DNA from: Arcuatula senhousia
Taxonomy: Eukaryota > Mollusca > Bivalvia > Mytilida > Mytilidae
Length of the DNA: 64,000 nucleotides
Assembly: GCA_963971305.1 (NCBI GenBank)
Contig: OZ020303.1
Coordinates: forward strand, 63,984,867 to 64,048,866
Direction: 5' to 3'
Shown here: piece by piece, positions 50,401 through 61,053 of the stretch
Position numbering within the stretch: the first letter of the stretch is position 1
How the letters are laid out: each line of letters opens with the position of its first letter
Notes under the pieces: generated by a model
Databases searched by the model: none
Seen by the model: the letters and a program-made list of their open reading frames with translations, nothing else
What the model was told of the DNA's origin: nothing
Made by a program: the position numbers and the translations under genes

Positions 50401-52141
50401 GGGTTTTGTTTAATCTTCCTTTACCGGAATTGACACGCTGAATTTGAAATTGGCAGTGCGATGGGTGTTAAATAGCATGCATACAGGAACTGCTTACTTT
50501 TCCGGAGCACACGAGTTCGTTTTCGTTCGTCTTGAGTTTGCGTCGTTGATAACTGTTTTGTTGATTTAGTGTTTGTTTTATGTTTTGTGTTTCTTCGTGC
50601 TGTCCACTTGATTTTTGTCAAAATACTTGGAGTTTTTGCAAATACTTATAAGAAAGAATTAAATCAATATGACCCTAAAATATCTTAAAATGCTCCTAAA
50701 ACGCATCTTAAAATGTTTGAATCAATTGGAATTAAATGCCTCATCTCGGATTTTTCTAGATCTGGAAGGGGGTGCATCTACATGCAGTCTCATTTTTGAA
50801 ACGAACCTGCATTAGCAATGACTGTGAATTGGTTGCCCTTATATTCCTGCAAACAGACACATTTCATTTCGTTACAGTATTTACTATTTTTGAATTGCAA
50901 AACCTCCGTGCGGGTCCCGGGTGGCAAATAGGCCCGTATCAGCTTATCGGTAAACGTCCACTTAAAATCGCTCAAAAACCCTTCGTCGCGTCAGGCCGCT
51001 TTGCCCAAATAGCGACTGGGATGTGTGCCGCAAGTGGTTGAATGGTGCGCCATTCATAATGAATGCCGGGGTCGTCAGGCTAAAATGCGGATAACCTGAC
51101 CGCAAACCATAGTGGTGCACCGTGTTGGAAAAAAATAACCCAGCTGCAGAAGGATCCCCACGTAGAAGGCTTAATTGTCCGTCCAAGCTACCCATAAATC
51201 CTTTTCCAATAGCAGTCAAAAACTATCCTCACTGATTGGCCTGATGTCCCCATTGTCTACTTCATCATCATTTCATGTTCATTGTATCACCATTTTTATG
51301 TACATCTCCCGAGAGTTCGGAGTAAAGACAAAACTTGCCAACTAACGAATTAAAAAAACGGGATGGGGGATTTATTTATAGATAAATGAGTTGGTGCTTA
51401 CGTAATTTGAGACCCATGCTTGATATCTGAGGTGCACTTTTTAGGGGGGTGGGGTTTGGCCTGCGTGGCAGGGTGGGCAATAAGTGTTACTTTGAAAGCG
51501 GTGGCGACGACGGCGTCGGTGTTCAATGCTATCAATTTTTCAGTGTTTGAGTTATATGAGCACCTTATGTTGACGAAACTTGGTATGCATATGCCCCAGT
51601 AAAGTAGCTTTGGTTTTGTTTTAAAATTTAATAAAAGTTCTTGCACAAGATCGGGTTTACTTGAGACATATTTATCCTCAAAACAAAGAAAGATTCTTTC
51701 TGTCCGTTCGACTAGTTGACCGGGACCTTTAGGACCGTCCATAAACTACAAAAGCGCCTATAATTTTTTTTTAAACTTACAAAACCTTAAGGTTTCCAGA
51801 AATTTGTATCTCATTTCTCGTCAGAAGTAGCAAAATTTATTTTCTGGAACTTTGCTGTAATTTCTATTTCAGATGGATATGAGTAAGAGAAAATTTACCC
51901 AAGAGATGATAAATGTATCAAAAATCATTTTGCATTCGCTTGTAAGACAATGAATTTTAAGATGAAATGGTAGAATTTTAAAAAAAATTCTATAACCGTT
52001 GGTATAGGGATTATAAACTCTTAATGATCTTTTTCGCTTTCGAGCATGTCTAGAAGATGTACATATTGATTGTATTATTTTCGCTAATAATAAGCATTTT
52101 GATTGGTCTTGTTTTTCAATTTTGTCATACTATAATATATT
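50401..52141. other. Repeat-derived, non-coding interval
   Basis: At 50500-50620 a TTTATGTTTTGTGTTTCTTCGTGCTG-type stretch recurs in diverged form at 53110-53170 and 60295-60350. Positions 50760-51230 are a GC-richer patch with short overlapping ORFs on both strands that shift frame and match nothing I know. Positions 51400-51750 contain GGCGACGACGGCGTCGG and AAACTTGGTATGCATATG, typical of multicopy mollusc repeats. No gene is supported. Confidence 0.5.
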
Positions 52142-52445
52142 TTGTCAATAATGAGTCTTTTACGGAAGCGTATTAGGGCCATGTTTTATCTTTTTATTTT
52201 TTTATTTGTCAACTTTAATCTCGGAAATTCCAACTTTAATCTTGGAATTATCAACTTTAATCTTGGAATTATCAACTTTAATCTTGGAAATTCCAACTTT
52301 AATCTTGGAATTATCAACTTTAAACTTGGAAACTCCAACTTTAAACTTGGAAATTCCAACTTTAAACTTGGAAATTCCAACTTCAATCTTGGAATTATCA
52401 ACTTTATTCTTGGAAATTCCAACTTCAATCCTGGAATTGTCAGCT
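52142..52445 (+). repeat. 21-bp minisatellite with conserved leader, copy 1 (+)
   Basis: About 11 units of AACTTTAATCTTGGAAATTCC or the variant ending GGAATTATC run from 52209 to 52441. They are preceded by a leader containing TACGGAAGCGTATTAGGGCC and ATGTTTTATnTTTTTATTTTTTTATTTGTC (about 52160-52208). Because 21 is a multiple of 3, several frames stay open; one plus frame (52142-52453) encodes a short hydrophobic start followed by heptads NFNLGNS and NFNLGII. An inverted copy with the same leader is at 57171-57467. Confidence 0.95.
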
Positions 52446-53659
52446 TTTTTTAGTTATACAAACTTTTTTTATTTAACGTCTTTGGTTTATAACGTCCCAT
52501 TTCTCACTAGCGTTATATTCTGTAAGAGGGATCGTTGCTATTATTCATCTTCTTACATATTGTTTTCCATTTTACTGAACGTTTTCCTGTTTAACTATTT
52601 TGTTTTTTTTATCTTTTGTGGCACCCTATTCATGTCTGATTTATTACCCACAACAAATGTGTTCCTTCTTGCTTTGTTTAACTTGATAAAAAAAGGCTGG
52701 AACAACTTAGTTGAACAATAAGCCACAACCCATAAATAAATACCCTACCACTTAAAATCCATTAGATGAAAGTAATAAATACCAGGTACAGATCTACATT
52801 AAACCACAAAGATTGTGTTAAGGTTTCATGAAAAACCATCATGGGGGGTTGAAGCCTTAGTATTTACACCCTTGTCATTTTATTGAAAAGTCCTAGCTTG
52901 TTTGGGAAACCCCAAAAATCATTTCAATCAAATTATAAAATAGAAAGTGCAAATCTACGATTTGTCCAAAGTCTAAAAGATTGTGTTGAAGTTTCATAAA
53001 AATCCATTAAGGGATTGAAGAGAAGTTTAGGAAAAGAGACATACACCCCTTATCATCTAGCGCGACAGGTCTCGCACAAAAAAAAGGCTAACATAAAGTT
53101 ATGTTTCTTCTCTTTGTTGTCTTAATTAACTGTGTTTTTATGTTGCATGTTTCTTCATGCTGTTCTCATTCGTGTTAACTGTTTTTGTCTTTGCCCTTTC
53201 GGACTCTTGACATTCGAATCCTCCATTAGTACCTCTTTGCCTCATCCATGTTTTGCAATAGCAAACCCCAAAAATTTATTTGAGTATGCATGTATGTTAA
53301 AATATATATATATGAGGTGAACATCTACAACTTGCGATGAAGCGGATAAGAGATGATTCTTCCCAGAGATGTCACACGAACGACCAGAATGCCAATAAAT
53401 AAGAGGGGATATAAAAATAGGTTAGTCAGACGGAGAGTTACGATAGCAACGACAGTTTTGTTCCTAGTAAGTTAACATCTGACACTTTAACAGCACCAGC
53501 AAATCCAAGGTTTTTTTTGTTTTTTTTGTATTTTGATAATTGGAATTTCTCACATGAATATCAAATTTTGCTTTTGTAAGCCCCCCATTAAGTTTTATTA
53601 TTACCTAATAAAATAAAATTTCCCTTTCTATTAACTATTTTTGTGACCATTGTCACATT
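52446..53659. other. AT-rich interval, nothing supportable
   Basis: It contains short fragments only: CTTCATGCTGTTCTCATTCG-type sequence at 53150 shared with the repeats at 50580 and 60340, and T-runs at 53505-53530. No ORF with recognisable features. Confidence 0.5.
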
Positions 53660-54085
53660 CTACCGGGCCGCCTGAATGAAAAATGTTCTATTGCCCGGCG
53701 ACGTTCTATTGCCTGGTGACTTTTTGACTTCACCTTTGGTTGGACGATTCATAAACAAGCATATGCATAATTTATTCCTCTATATCAGATTATTTTGTTA
53801 TTTTCGTGTAGATTTTCGGCCCCCTCCTTTTTTGCCCATAGTACACTGTAAGTAGAACCCCTTTTTTTAAAGATTTCTGGATCCTCCCATGTATTTTGCA
53901 TTGACAGTTTGCAATTAAGTCGATGGACGTATACAAAATGTTTTGACTGGCGGCCCATCTCATTTTTATCTTGTATTTTGACTCCTCAGGATTTCTTTAG
54001 TATGCATTGTAGCTGTAAATAAAACAGTTATTGAATGTATCGCCAGGCAATAGATCAGAACTATTTTCCCCTTGGTCTCCAAATA
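53660..54085. repeat. Possible degraded inverted-repeat element
   Basis: GTTCTATTGCCTGGTGAC (53704 onward) faces CGCCAGGCAATAGATCAGAAC (about 54040-54061). GGGCCGCCTG (53665) faces TGGCGGCCC (53949). The arms are short and the spacing irregular, so the element boundaries are uncertain. Confidence 0.4.
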
Positions 54086-54189
54086 TGCCCAATCTTCTAT
54101 TGCTTCTCAGCCTGCGGCTATTGAGATCATATGGATACCTCGGGAAAATATTCTGATCCATTGTCTGGCTACACATTAAATAACTGTAT

Positions 54190-54835
54190 ACTCATGTACA
54201 TCTGTCTGTCCGTCCGTACGTCTTGCGAATTTCCGGTAAGTTTTTCTCAGAAACCGTACATGATAATACTTTGAAACTTGGTAGGATGGTTCAGTATGAC
54301 AAACTCTAGGTCCTGAGCGACTTTCAGACCTGTCAGACTTCTTCTTCCTATGTGGGACATGGCCGATATGAAAATTTCCGTCAAACTTTTCTCAGACACC
54401 ATACATGATTATGATTTGAAACTTGGTAGGATAGTTCAGTATGACAAACTCTACCTCTAAGCGACTTTCAGATGTGTCTACTACTTTCTGTTTTAGACTG
54501 GGCCGATATGAAAATTTACATGAAAATTCCTACAAATTTGGGTCAAGCCTTTTCTCAGATATAGTACATGATAATGATTTGAAACTTTGTAGGATAGTAC
54601 GATAAACACTATGTCTTCAGCAACTTTCAAACCTTTCAGACATCTACTTCCTGTTTTGGAATATGCCGTTATGAAAATTTACATGAAAATTTCCGTCAAG
54701 GTTTACTCAAAAATCGTACAAGAGATTGATTTGAAACTTATAAGGATGGTTTAAAATGACAAACTGTACGTCCTAAGTAATTTTCAGACCTGTTGGACTT
54801 CTACTTCCTGTTTTGGCACATTCCATTTTTATTTT
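54190..54835 (-). repeat. Diverged, inverted relative of the insertion at 27641-28405
   Basis: Three to four units of about 170 bp with GAAACTTGGTAGGATGGTTC, AGTATGACAAACT, CCTGAGCGACTTTCAGACCT and TACTTCCTGTTTTGG lines. These are the reverse complement of the tandem unit at 27838-28310 (GAACCATCCTACCAAGTTTC and so on). CCGTCCGTACGTC at 54210 corresponds to the simple repeat at the end of that element. The sequence is much more diverged than the satellite insert, hence older. Confidence 0.85.
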
Positions 54836-55344
54836 ATTTTTGACAAGGTGCTTTATATTCCAAACTATCGAATATGACATAGAATCACACAAATAATCTA
54901 ATTTGATGCAATTTTCGTTTGTTAAAGTATCAGAAAATGTCAAAAAAATGTCCGAATATGAAAATCACACGCACCAAAAAACATAGAATTTCAAATTCAA
55001 TATTTAAGAACATGAAACGGAAATAGTGGTAATGATGTTTTGGAGTAAAACCTTGCTTGCCAATCGTGGTCCAGAATACGAATCAAAACCGTGTTTCAAA
55101 CGAACGGTTAATTTGGTTATGTTGCATTTGCATCTTTCTAGGACTAATTTAACCTCTCATTTGGAACGAAAACATTGAAAGGCTAAAACCCAAAAGAATA
55201 ATATACTCGTATCCAAAAAGTTCGAAAAAGGAAGCAAAATCTAGTACCGAGAATATCGACCATGTGTAGTACAAGGAAATAAACCTGGTGTTTTTGCGAC
55301 TTTGAGTATAAACCATCTAAAAATTTCAAAAACAAATATTGTAT
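54836..55344. other. AT-rich interval before the LINE fragment
   Basis: No clear feature. The 106-codon minus-strand ORF at 55183-55503 overlaps the LINE fragment on the opposite strand and is a shadow. Part of this stretch may be decayed upstream LINE sequence. Confidence 0.4.
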
Positions 55345-56530
55345 TTGTAATTTCGTTTCAAGAACAAGTGTTGGTTTTCGACAAGAAAGATCCCGGGTAG
55401 ACCAAATTGCCACCCTAAGAATCATCATAGAACAGAGTATTGAATGGTAGACTTCTCTTAATCTGACCTTTATAGATTTTGAGAAGGCGTTTGACAGTAT
55501 CAACCATCAAGTACTGTTGAATATTCTCCGAAATTATGGAATACCTGAAAAGATAATATCAATTATTCAACAACTCTATTTACCTGCCAAGTCATCCATG
55601 CAGGAAACCTGACAGATCCCTTTCCAGTGTCAACGGGTGTTAGACAAGGATGCGTACTCTCTCTTCTTCTCTTTCTTGTTGTCATTGACTGGTTGAGCCG
55701 AAAAGCATATGATAATCCAATGGGAATAAAGTGGACACTACAATCATTTCTCAAAGATTTAGACTTAAATAAAAAGTTTGTCGATGATATTTATAACTTT
55801 CTAATTGTCACCAAGACTCTCAAAACCAAGTTTCCAACCTTGCGACAGCCGCAAAAAAGGAGGGCTCTACATCAATCCAGCTAAAGCCAAATCCATGCGA
55901 GTTAATGCCAACCAAGAAAACAAAACAAAAGTTAGAGGTGCGGAAATTGAAGATATACAGGAGTTCACCTACCTTGGAAGTGTCAACAGTACAACAGGTG
56001 GCACTGATGCAGATATAACAGCAAGAAAAATTAAAGAAAACACAACAGGCTTTTGCTATCTTGAAACCTGTATGGAAAGTAAAGCTCTGAGAACACGCAC
56101 CAAGCTGAGAATCTTCAAACTTGGAAATTAAATGCAGCCACTAAGAAAACCTTGCAGGTTTTTTTCTAAATAGGTGTCACGAAACATCTTCGGAATCAAG
56201 TGGCCAAACAAGATCAAAAATGAAGATTTGTGGAAAAGAACGAAGCACGAGCCTATTAAAAGAACAATCACGGAAAGACGTCGGAGATGAATAGGCCACA
56301 CATTGAGAAAGAACAACAGCAACAATGTGATCAGGCAAGCTTTATACTGGAATCCACAGGGTTATCGCAAGAGAGGCAGACCAAAGAACACCTGGCGCAG
56401 GGACCTTACATCCGACCTCCAGAAGATTGGCAAACATGGGGAGAGGCAAAAACAACAGTCAAAAACAGGAAGAAATGGAAAGCAGCAGTGGTCGCCTTAT
56501 GTCCCCATGGGACGAAGTGGATTAGGTCAA
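55345..56530 (+). pseudogene. Degenerate LINE (non-LTR retrotransposon) reverse transcriptase, 3' part
   Basis: RT pieces appear in order on the plus strand. SVGFRQERSRVDQIATLRII starts at about 55362. LTFIDFEKAFDSINHQ begins near 55467. STGVRQGCVLSLLLFLVVID (55628 onward), DLNKKFVDDI (the FADD-box equivalent, about 55765-55792), and an EFTYLGSVNSTTGGTDADI line (about 55962) follow. The C-terminal block has [13 protein letters not shown] (about 56371-56410). The layout matches LINE endonuclease/RT proteins common in mollusc genomes; the clade was not resolved. Stops (near 55457 and 56290), frameshifts (for example around 55840 and 56130) and an apparent deletion between the connection region and the C-terminal block mean it is not functional. 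It sits antisense in the 11-kb intron of the membrane-protein gene. Confidence 0.88.
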
Positions 56531-57170
56531 GTAAGTCAATTTCGCTGAGGACAATTGTAACAACCAGGTTTGTGATTACACTTAGGGACCTCTGGTCCAT
56601 CAGCGGCGGTTGTCGACCCAGTAGTTTCAAAATACAAAGTACCAAATGGGATTTTAAAAGAAAGGCTATTTTGTGGAACTTTCACACTTGACGATCGAAC
56701 ACGGGCCTCGGTGTTACGCGTAAAACAAGTTTACCACTACTCCATCGTTTGTCGTCATTTAAGAAAATTTGATCAAAATGAGATACATGTATGTTATCTT
56801 CAAAGGCCAAGGGTTACGAACCGAAAGCACTTATTTTTACATGAAAATGGGAGATAACGGATCGTTACCCTTGGCTAGCGAAGATGGAGATCAGTGCGAC
56901 TCAGAAAAGTTGTAAAGAGTTTGAGAGTGTATACGCACTTTTGCGTATGAGGCGAGTGTTTTTCACCTAGATGTCCCTAACCTCAGACTTCGAACACGCC
57001 TAGTATGTCTTAAGACAAACTGTCTTAACATCGATTCAAAATGGTCAGTATTAATAAGTACAACGAGTGTGTTCAAGTAAGGAACTCGTGTAACTGGAAT
57101 TTAGATGATAACATGTACATAAATAAGTCTAGTATATTGGAGTTTGCGGTTATAATTGAGATTTTAATTC
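56531..57170. other. Non-coding interval between LINE fragment and minisatellite
   Basis: No supportable gene or repeat; the ORF extending to 56691 is the frameshifted LINE tail. Confidence 0.4.
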
Positions 57171-57467
57171 TAAAATGAATGTTTGTATTTCCAAGTTTAA
57201 AGTTGGTATTTCCAACACAAAAGTTGGAATTACCAAGATTGAAGTTGGAATTTCCAAGTTTAAAGTTGATAATTTCAAGATTAAAGTTGATAATTCCAAG
57301 ATTGAAGTTGGAATTTCCAAGATTAAAGTTGATAATTCCAAGATTAAAGTTGGAATTTCCAAGATTTAAGTTGATAATTCCAAGATTAAAGTTGGAATTT
57401 CCAAGATTAAAGGTGACAAATAAAAAAATAAAAAAATAAAACATGGCCCTAATACGCTTCCGTAGGT
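57171..57467 (-). repeat. 21-bp minisatellite with conserved leader, copy 2 (inverted)
   Basis: About 11 units of TTGGAATTTCCAAGATTAAAG or TTGATAATTCCAAGATTAAAG (57185-57415) are followed on the plus strand by ATAAAACATGGCCCTAATACGC and TTCCGTA. This is the reverse complement of the leader of copy 1. The minus-strand ORF 57073-57477 starts LRKRIRAMFYFFIFLFV and continues with NFNLG heptads, closely matching copy 1. Confidence 0.95.
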
Positions 57468-58023
57468 CTTTTAACAATATTTTAGTTTCTTAATGTGGAT
57501 ATTTAACTTAACATTTTAAGTATTACTATGATTGTCTTTAGTTATGCAGCATTTGCCCACAGATATTAATACATATAAATTTCAATGTTTTTTAAAACCG
57601 ATACTGAACCGAACTCCGTGCATTACCAAATCAGAATCCTCTTATTACCAGAACATTATCCGCCAGTTTTTACATCTATTTTTTTTCAGGTATACTATTT
57701 TTTTAAATACAAACTTTCAACTTGTCTCTAGTACCGTATAATAGTCTTGCTTTGATGAAAAATATAGACACTTTGTGCAAACAAAAACACAACTATCTGA
57801 TGTTATAGTTTTCGTCATGAACATAATTCAACCTTGACGTTTTTCGTGAACTGTAACTTTATTTCAAAACAGATTTGTATATGCTTTTACGACTTTTTAG
57901 TTTTTGGTGGTACAAATAAAGAGAAGGGATTAAATTGATCATTTACCTTTCGAAAGACATTAATTTTGCAACAAAACAAAGTTGTTTACTTTTTTATTTA
58001 ACCCGACAAAACTGAATCGTCTT
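57468..58023. other. AT-rich interval, no feature supported
   Basis: No ORF with recognisable features. AACCCGACAAAACTGAA (58001-58017) resembles the reverse complement of TGTTTTGTCGGGTTAT at 49623, hinting that the homology of the flanking 70-bp inverted pair may extend in decayed form. Confidence 0.35.
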
Positions 58024-58093
58024 ACCAAATACAACTTTACGTGAATCCTTCACTGGACTTTCCTGGTCGTCGTGAATCCACCTTACTAGGGGT
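58024..58093. repeat. 70-bp segment, inverted pair with 49241-49310
   Basis: It ends with the complement of CACCCCTAGTAAGGTGGATT and matches the other copy at 68/70 positions when reverse-complemented. The copies lie 8.8 kb apart inside one intron and enclose both minisatellites, the YIDD RT remnant and the LINE. Confidence 0.9.
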
Positions 58094-59332
58094 GTTCCTT
58101 TGCATTTTACTTGACGGACTATTTGGTTAAAGGCGATTGAATATACATTATGTTTTCATCTATTTCTTGATTGGTTCGTATAAATATTTCTCTTATTTGA
58201 TTGGTCAATAAAATTACAAATACCAAATTGCGGTTATAAACGGTTAATTTGGATATGCTATATATCGATATTTCAAGGAGTAACCTCTCATCAGTATGCA
58301 ATGATTCTGTTTCTCCATTCATAAATTCAGTACACTATATACCTCTGCTTCTTACAATGCACGTCAATGGGACGGGTGCATTTTAATCGAAGGGGTGTTT
58401 CGATCGATACCGTTAACTGTCTTGTGTGTGCAATTGTGTTCATTAACTTTGAGAGCATCTGCATGACAACCTTTTTGCTGACCAAAATTATTATTTCGCA
58501 AACATTTTGAACAATATACTTTACCAAAGAATAAATCTATTATAGTAATTATATATTTCGCTTGCCTTTTAAATAAAAACGCTTTAACGCTTTGATTAGA
58601 TTTACAAGCCAAAAACAGTAGTCTGACCCCCTGGTCTATTTTTAGCAACGGTGGTCATTTTTTTTACGGATCAAAAATCGACGCACAGCTTTTGTGCAGG
58701 ACACCTTAAGAATCAATAATACTAAGTTTCATTAAATTCTGGTCAGTAGTTTCAGAAAAGAAGATTTTTGAAAAATTGTTAACGGAGGACAGACGACGAC
58801 GGACACCAGTGTGCGCAGTCGGTCCAGATGAGTTAAAAGTAAATAGTCCAAACATTAGTAAGCAGCGGACGTGATTAACGGCTCGGTTGTAAATAGTGAA
58901 AGCAATCGTACACTATATCTTATATAAAATATTTAAATTTTTTGCCCCTTTTGGGCCCCTAATTTCGAAACAAAAAAGGGGGGACCCCCAAAATCAATCC
59001 CATTCATCCTTTTATGGTAAGGAACATCATTGTCAAGTTTCATAGCAATGGGATAACTGGAACTAAAGTTATTGTTGAAACACTAAAAAGTTAACAGACA
59101 ACGACGACGACAGCATCATACCATAATACGTCCGCATTTTTTTTGCGGTCGTATAAAAAATCAAATAATAATCAATGCTACTGATCAGAGGTAACTCCTT
59201 TAGATATGTATCATACACGGATCTAATATATACGTATACACTATATAGAAATAGTTTAAATATTTACACCAATCTTGATTTTGTAAATGTAAATTCTTTA
59301 ATTATGATTTATTTATTTTTTAGAATACATAC
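58094..59332. other. Intronic repeats with one hairpin
   Basis: Positions 58094-58760 show nothing clear. Positions 58780-59155 contain ACGGAGGACAGACGACGACGG, runs of C and A (GAAACAAAAAAGGGGGGACC) and an ACGACGACGAC stretch. They end in a hairpin, TACGTCCGCA (59127-59136) with TGCGGTCGTA (59144-59153), one mismatch. This resembles a multicopy element with a foldback end. No gene. Confidence 0.5.
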
Positions 59333-59495
59333 AGTTGTCGGACGGTAGCTTGTCTCCGGTGACGCTGAGTACAATTCGTCTTTTTGGTGACCCCTTCCTT
59401 ATGTTCAATTTGATTGCAACATGTTCGTCTGAAGGGTCTGGTTGTCCTTGGCACCATTCCACGGTAGGGTCTGATCCATAAATTGTACCAAAGGT
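59333..59495 (-). CDS. Second half of the extracellular module, membrane-protein gene
   Basis: On the minus strand, TTTTGTATAATAG precedes the exon start at 59495, and the exon ends at 59333 before a consensus-like donor GTATGT (59332-59327). The 163-nt exon starts in phase 0, after the exon at 60711-61003, and ends in phase 1. It encodes 54 residues beginning TFGTIYGSDPTVEWCQ and containing EHVAIKLNIRKGSPKRR and IVLSVTGDKLPSDN. The pattern of alternating hydrophobic residues suggests beta strands, and one Cys is present. Two short minus-strand ORFs in the other frames cover the same DNA but only this frame continues across both junctions. I do not recognise the domain; a CUB-like fold is possible but the match is weak. 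Confidence 0.8.
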
Positions 59496-60710
59496 CTATT
59501 ATACAAAATTTCAATCAGAATAAGTAATAACAGAATCTCCTGAAGATCAGATTTCATCAAACAAGTACGAAGCAGTGATTGGGATAAGGTGGGGCAATGG
59601 GCTATTTTACACATTCAAATTTGAAATGTCCAATAAAAATCTGTAAAATTTACAAAGAATGCTAAAGAATTTCCCATTGGAATTTTGAAAGAAATGGTGA
59701 AAAAGCACAATCTTAAAACTTTAGTCATGATCACTGCGAAGTATAAAAAGTTTTGGCTCCAATTAAAAACAAATACTTCTGGCATCAGATGACTTCGATT
59801 AAATCAAGACTTTTCTAGAGCTTCATAAGCGTAAGATTTTACTGAACAAAACCTGTATCTATCTACAATAGTTTTCATGTTTTTGTCTAAAAAGATGATA
59901 AACAAGCCATTTTCACCTTTAAAGGTTCTTAATCCACGCATATATAAGGGGTCTTCTGACAGCTTCGATCCAATGGGAACTTTTGTAAAGCTAAATGAAC
60001 TAAAAGTTTTAGCAAGCATTCTACAGCTTTTCTCTTTATGCGATATATTTATTTATATAGTTCAGAACATGAAAGTATGCTTAATATGTATAGCCTTTTA
60101 AGAATCACAACCCCTTTGAAACAACTTCGACTAAATAAAGCCGGTCGAGTACTAGTTATGTGCTGAAGATGAAATGTTTGCCTTCTCTTCCATACTTTGA
60201 TTTATATCATGACAAAATCTGAAGTCTGACCCCACTTTTATATTTAAGCAACTTATTGCGCTTCAAGAACATCCATGTTTACTCTAGTAATGAGTTCGTG
60301 TTGTTGATTTCGTGTGCTTTTATGTTGTTTGTTTCTTCGTGTTGCTCACGTTTGTTAGGCCAAATATAAAAAAAAACATGTGTGTTTCTGGCTTCCCTAC
60401 CTACCCTTGTTTTTCATGCCAATCCTATACTTTTTATTGCCATTTTTGCTAAAGCACCGTTAAACTTGAAATTTACTCCCCATTTACTCAAGGTAAAATA
60501 AAATAAGATATAATAATGCCTTTCTACCGACCGTATTTTGGTGGGAATGAAACAAGAAATACACATACTTTTTTTTAATTATTGGACCTGCCAGACATGT
60601 CCAGCAAATGTGGACAATTTTGCTTCAGGACCATCCTATAAGAAATATTTAGTATATTTAATAGGACAATTTTAGGGCCACCTACTAGGCTTTATCTCTG
60701 AATTACATAC
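59496..60710. other. Intron between the two extracellular exons (minus strand)
   Basis: 1215 bp with donor GTATGT (60710-60705) and acceptor TAG (59498-59496). Positions 59830-60110 hold a diverged plus-strand relative of the repeat at 48420-48990 (AGCTAAATGAACTAAAAG, GCAAGCATTCTACAGC). Positions 60295-60350 share the GTTTCTTCGTGTTG stretch with 50590. No other gene. Confidence 0.6.
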
Positions 60711-61003
60711 CTTTACCGTTTGTGACCTGAACCAATCATCTTTTGAGTTTTCAAACGGGCTGTAAGTATAGTACTCCATTGTAATATCTGGTGGAGCATG
60801 GTCCCCATAATCAGGGTAAAGTGTATTTTCATATTCTATGTCCCATAATACGGCCTTGATGCAAACCTGGTAATCATCATCGTAACCATGGAAACGACAG
60901 GTATACGTCGTATACTTTGTAGATGAATCAGCGGACCATTCCAATCGGTAGCCACCAGTATCGTAAATGTTATAAACAGTTTTTCCACAATCTTTAAAGT
61001 CCA
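60711..61003 (-). CDS. First visible extracellular exon, membrane-protein gene (5' part outside window)
   Basis: On the minus strand, GTGTTATTTCAG (AG at 61005-61004) precedes the exon start at 61003. The exon ends at 60711 with AAAG before the strong donor GTATGT. The 293-nt exon uses its first two bases (TG) to finish a codon from an unseen upstream exon (phase 1), encodes 97 residues and ends in phase 0. The peptide begins DFKDCGKTVYNIYDTGGY and is rich in Tyr, Asp and Trp. Its three Cys (positions 5, 35 and 47 of the exon) join the one in the next exon to give four, as in many extracellular modules. With 59333-59495 it forms a phase 1-1 module of about 151 residues, the symmetric class typical of shuffled extracellular domains. 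No signal peptide exon was found in 61004-64000. The family is not recognised. Confidence 0.82.
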
Positions 61004-61053
61004 CTGAAATAACACAATAGAAGATAAAATGGTTACCACTTCTTCCAGTTTAA

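Noticed and set aside
50772..51219. Opposed ORFs of 89 and 85 codons in a GC-richer patch
   Set aside because: Both strands are open by chance, frames shift, no recognised domain; probably decayed repeat.
51398..51742. 114-codon minus-strand ORF
   Set aside because: It overlaps a repeat-type stretch (GGCGACGACGGCGTCGG, AAACTTGGTATGCATATG) seen in multicopy mollusc elements.
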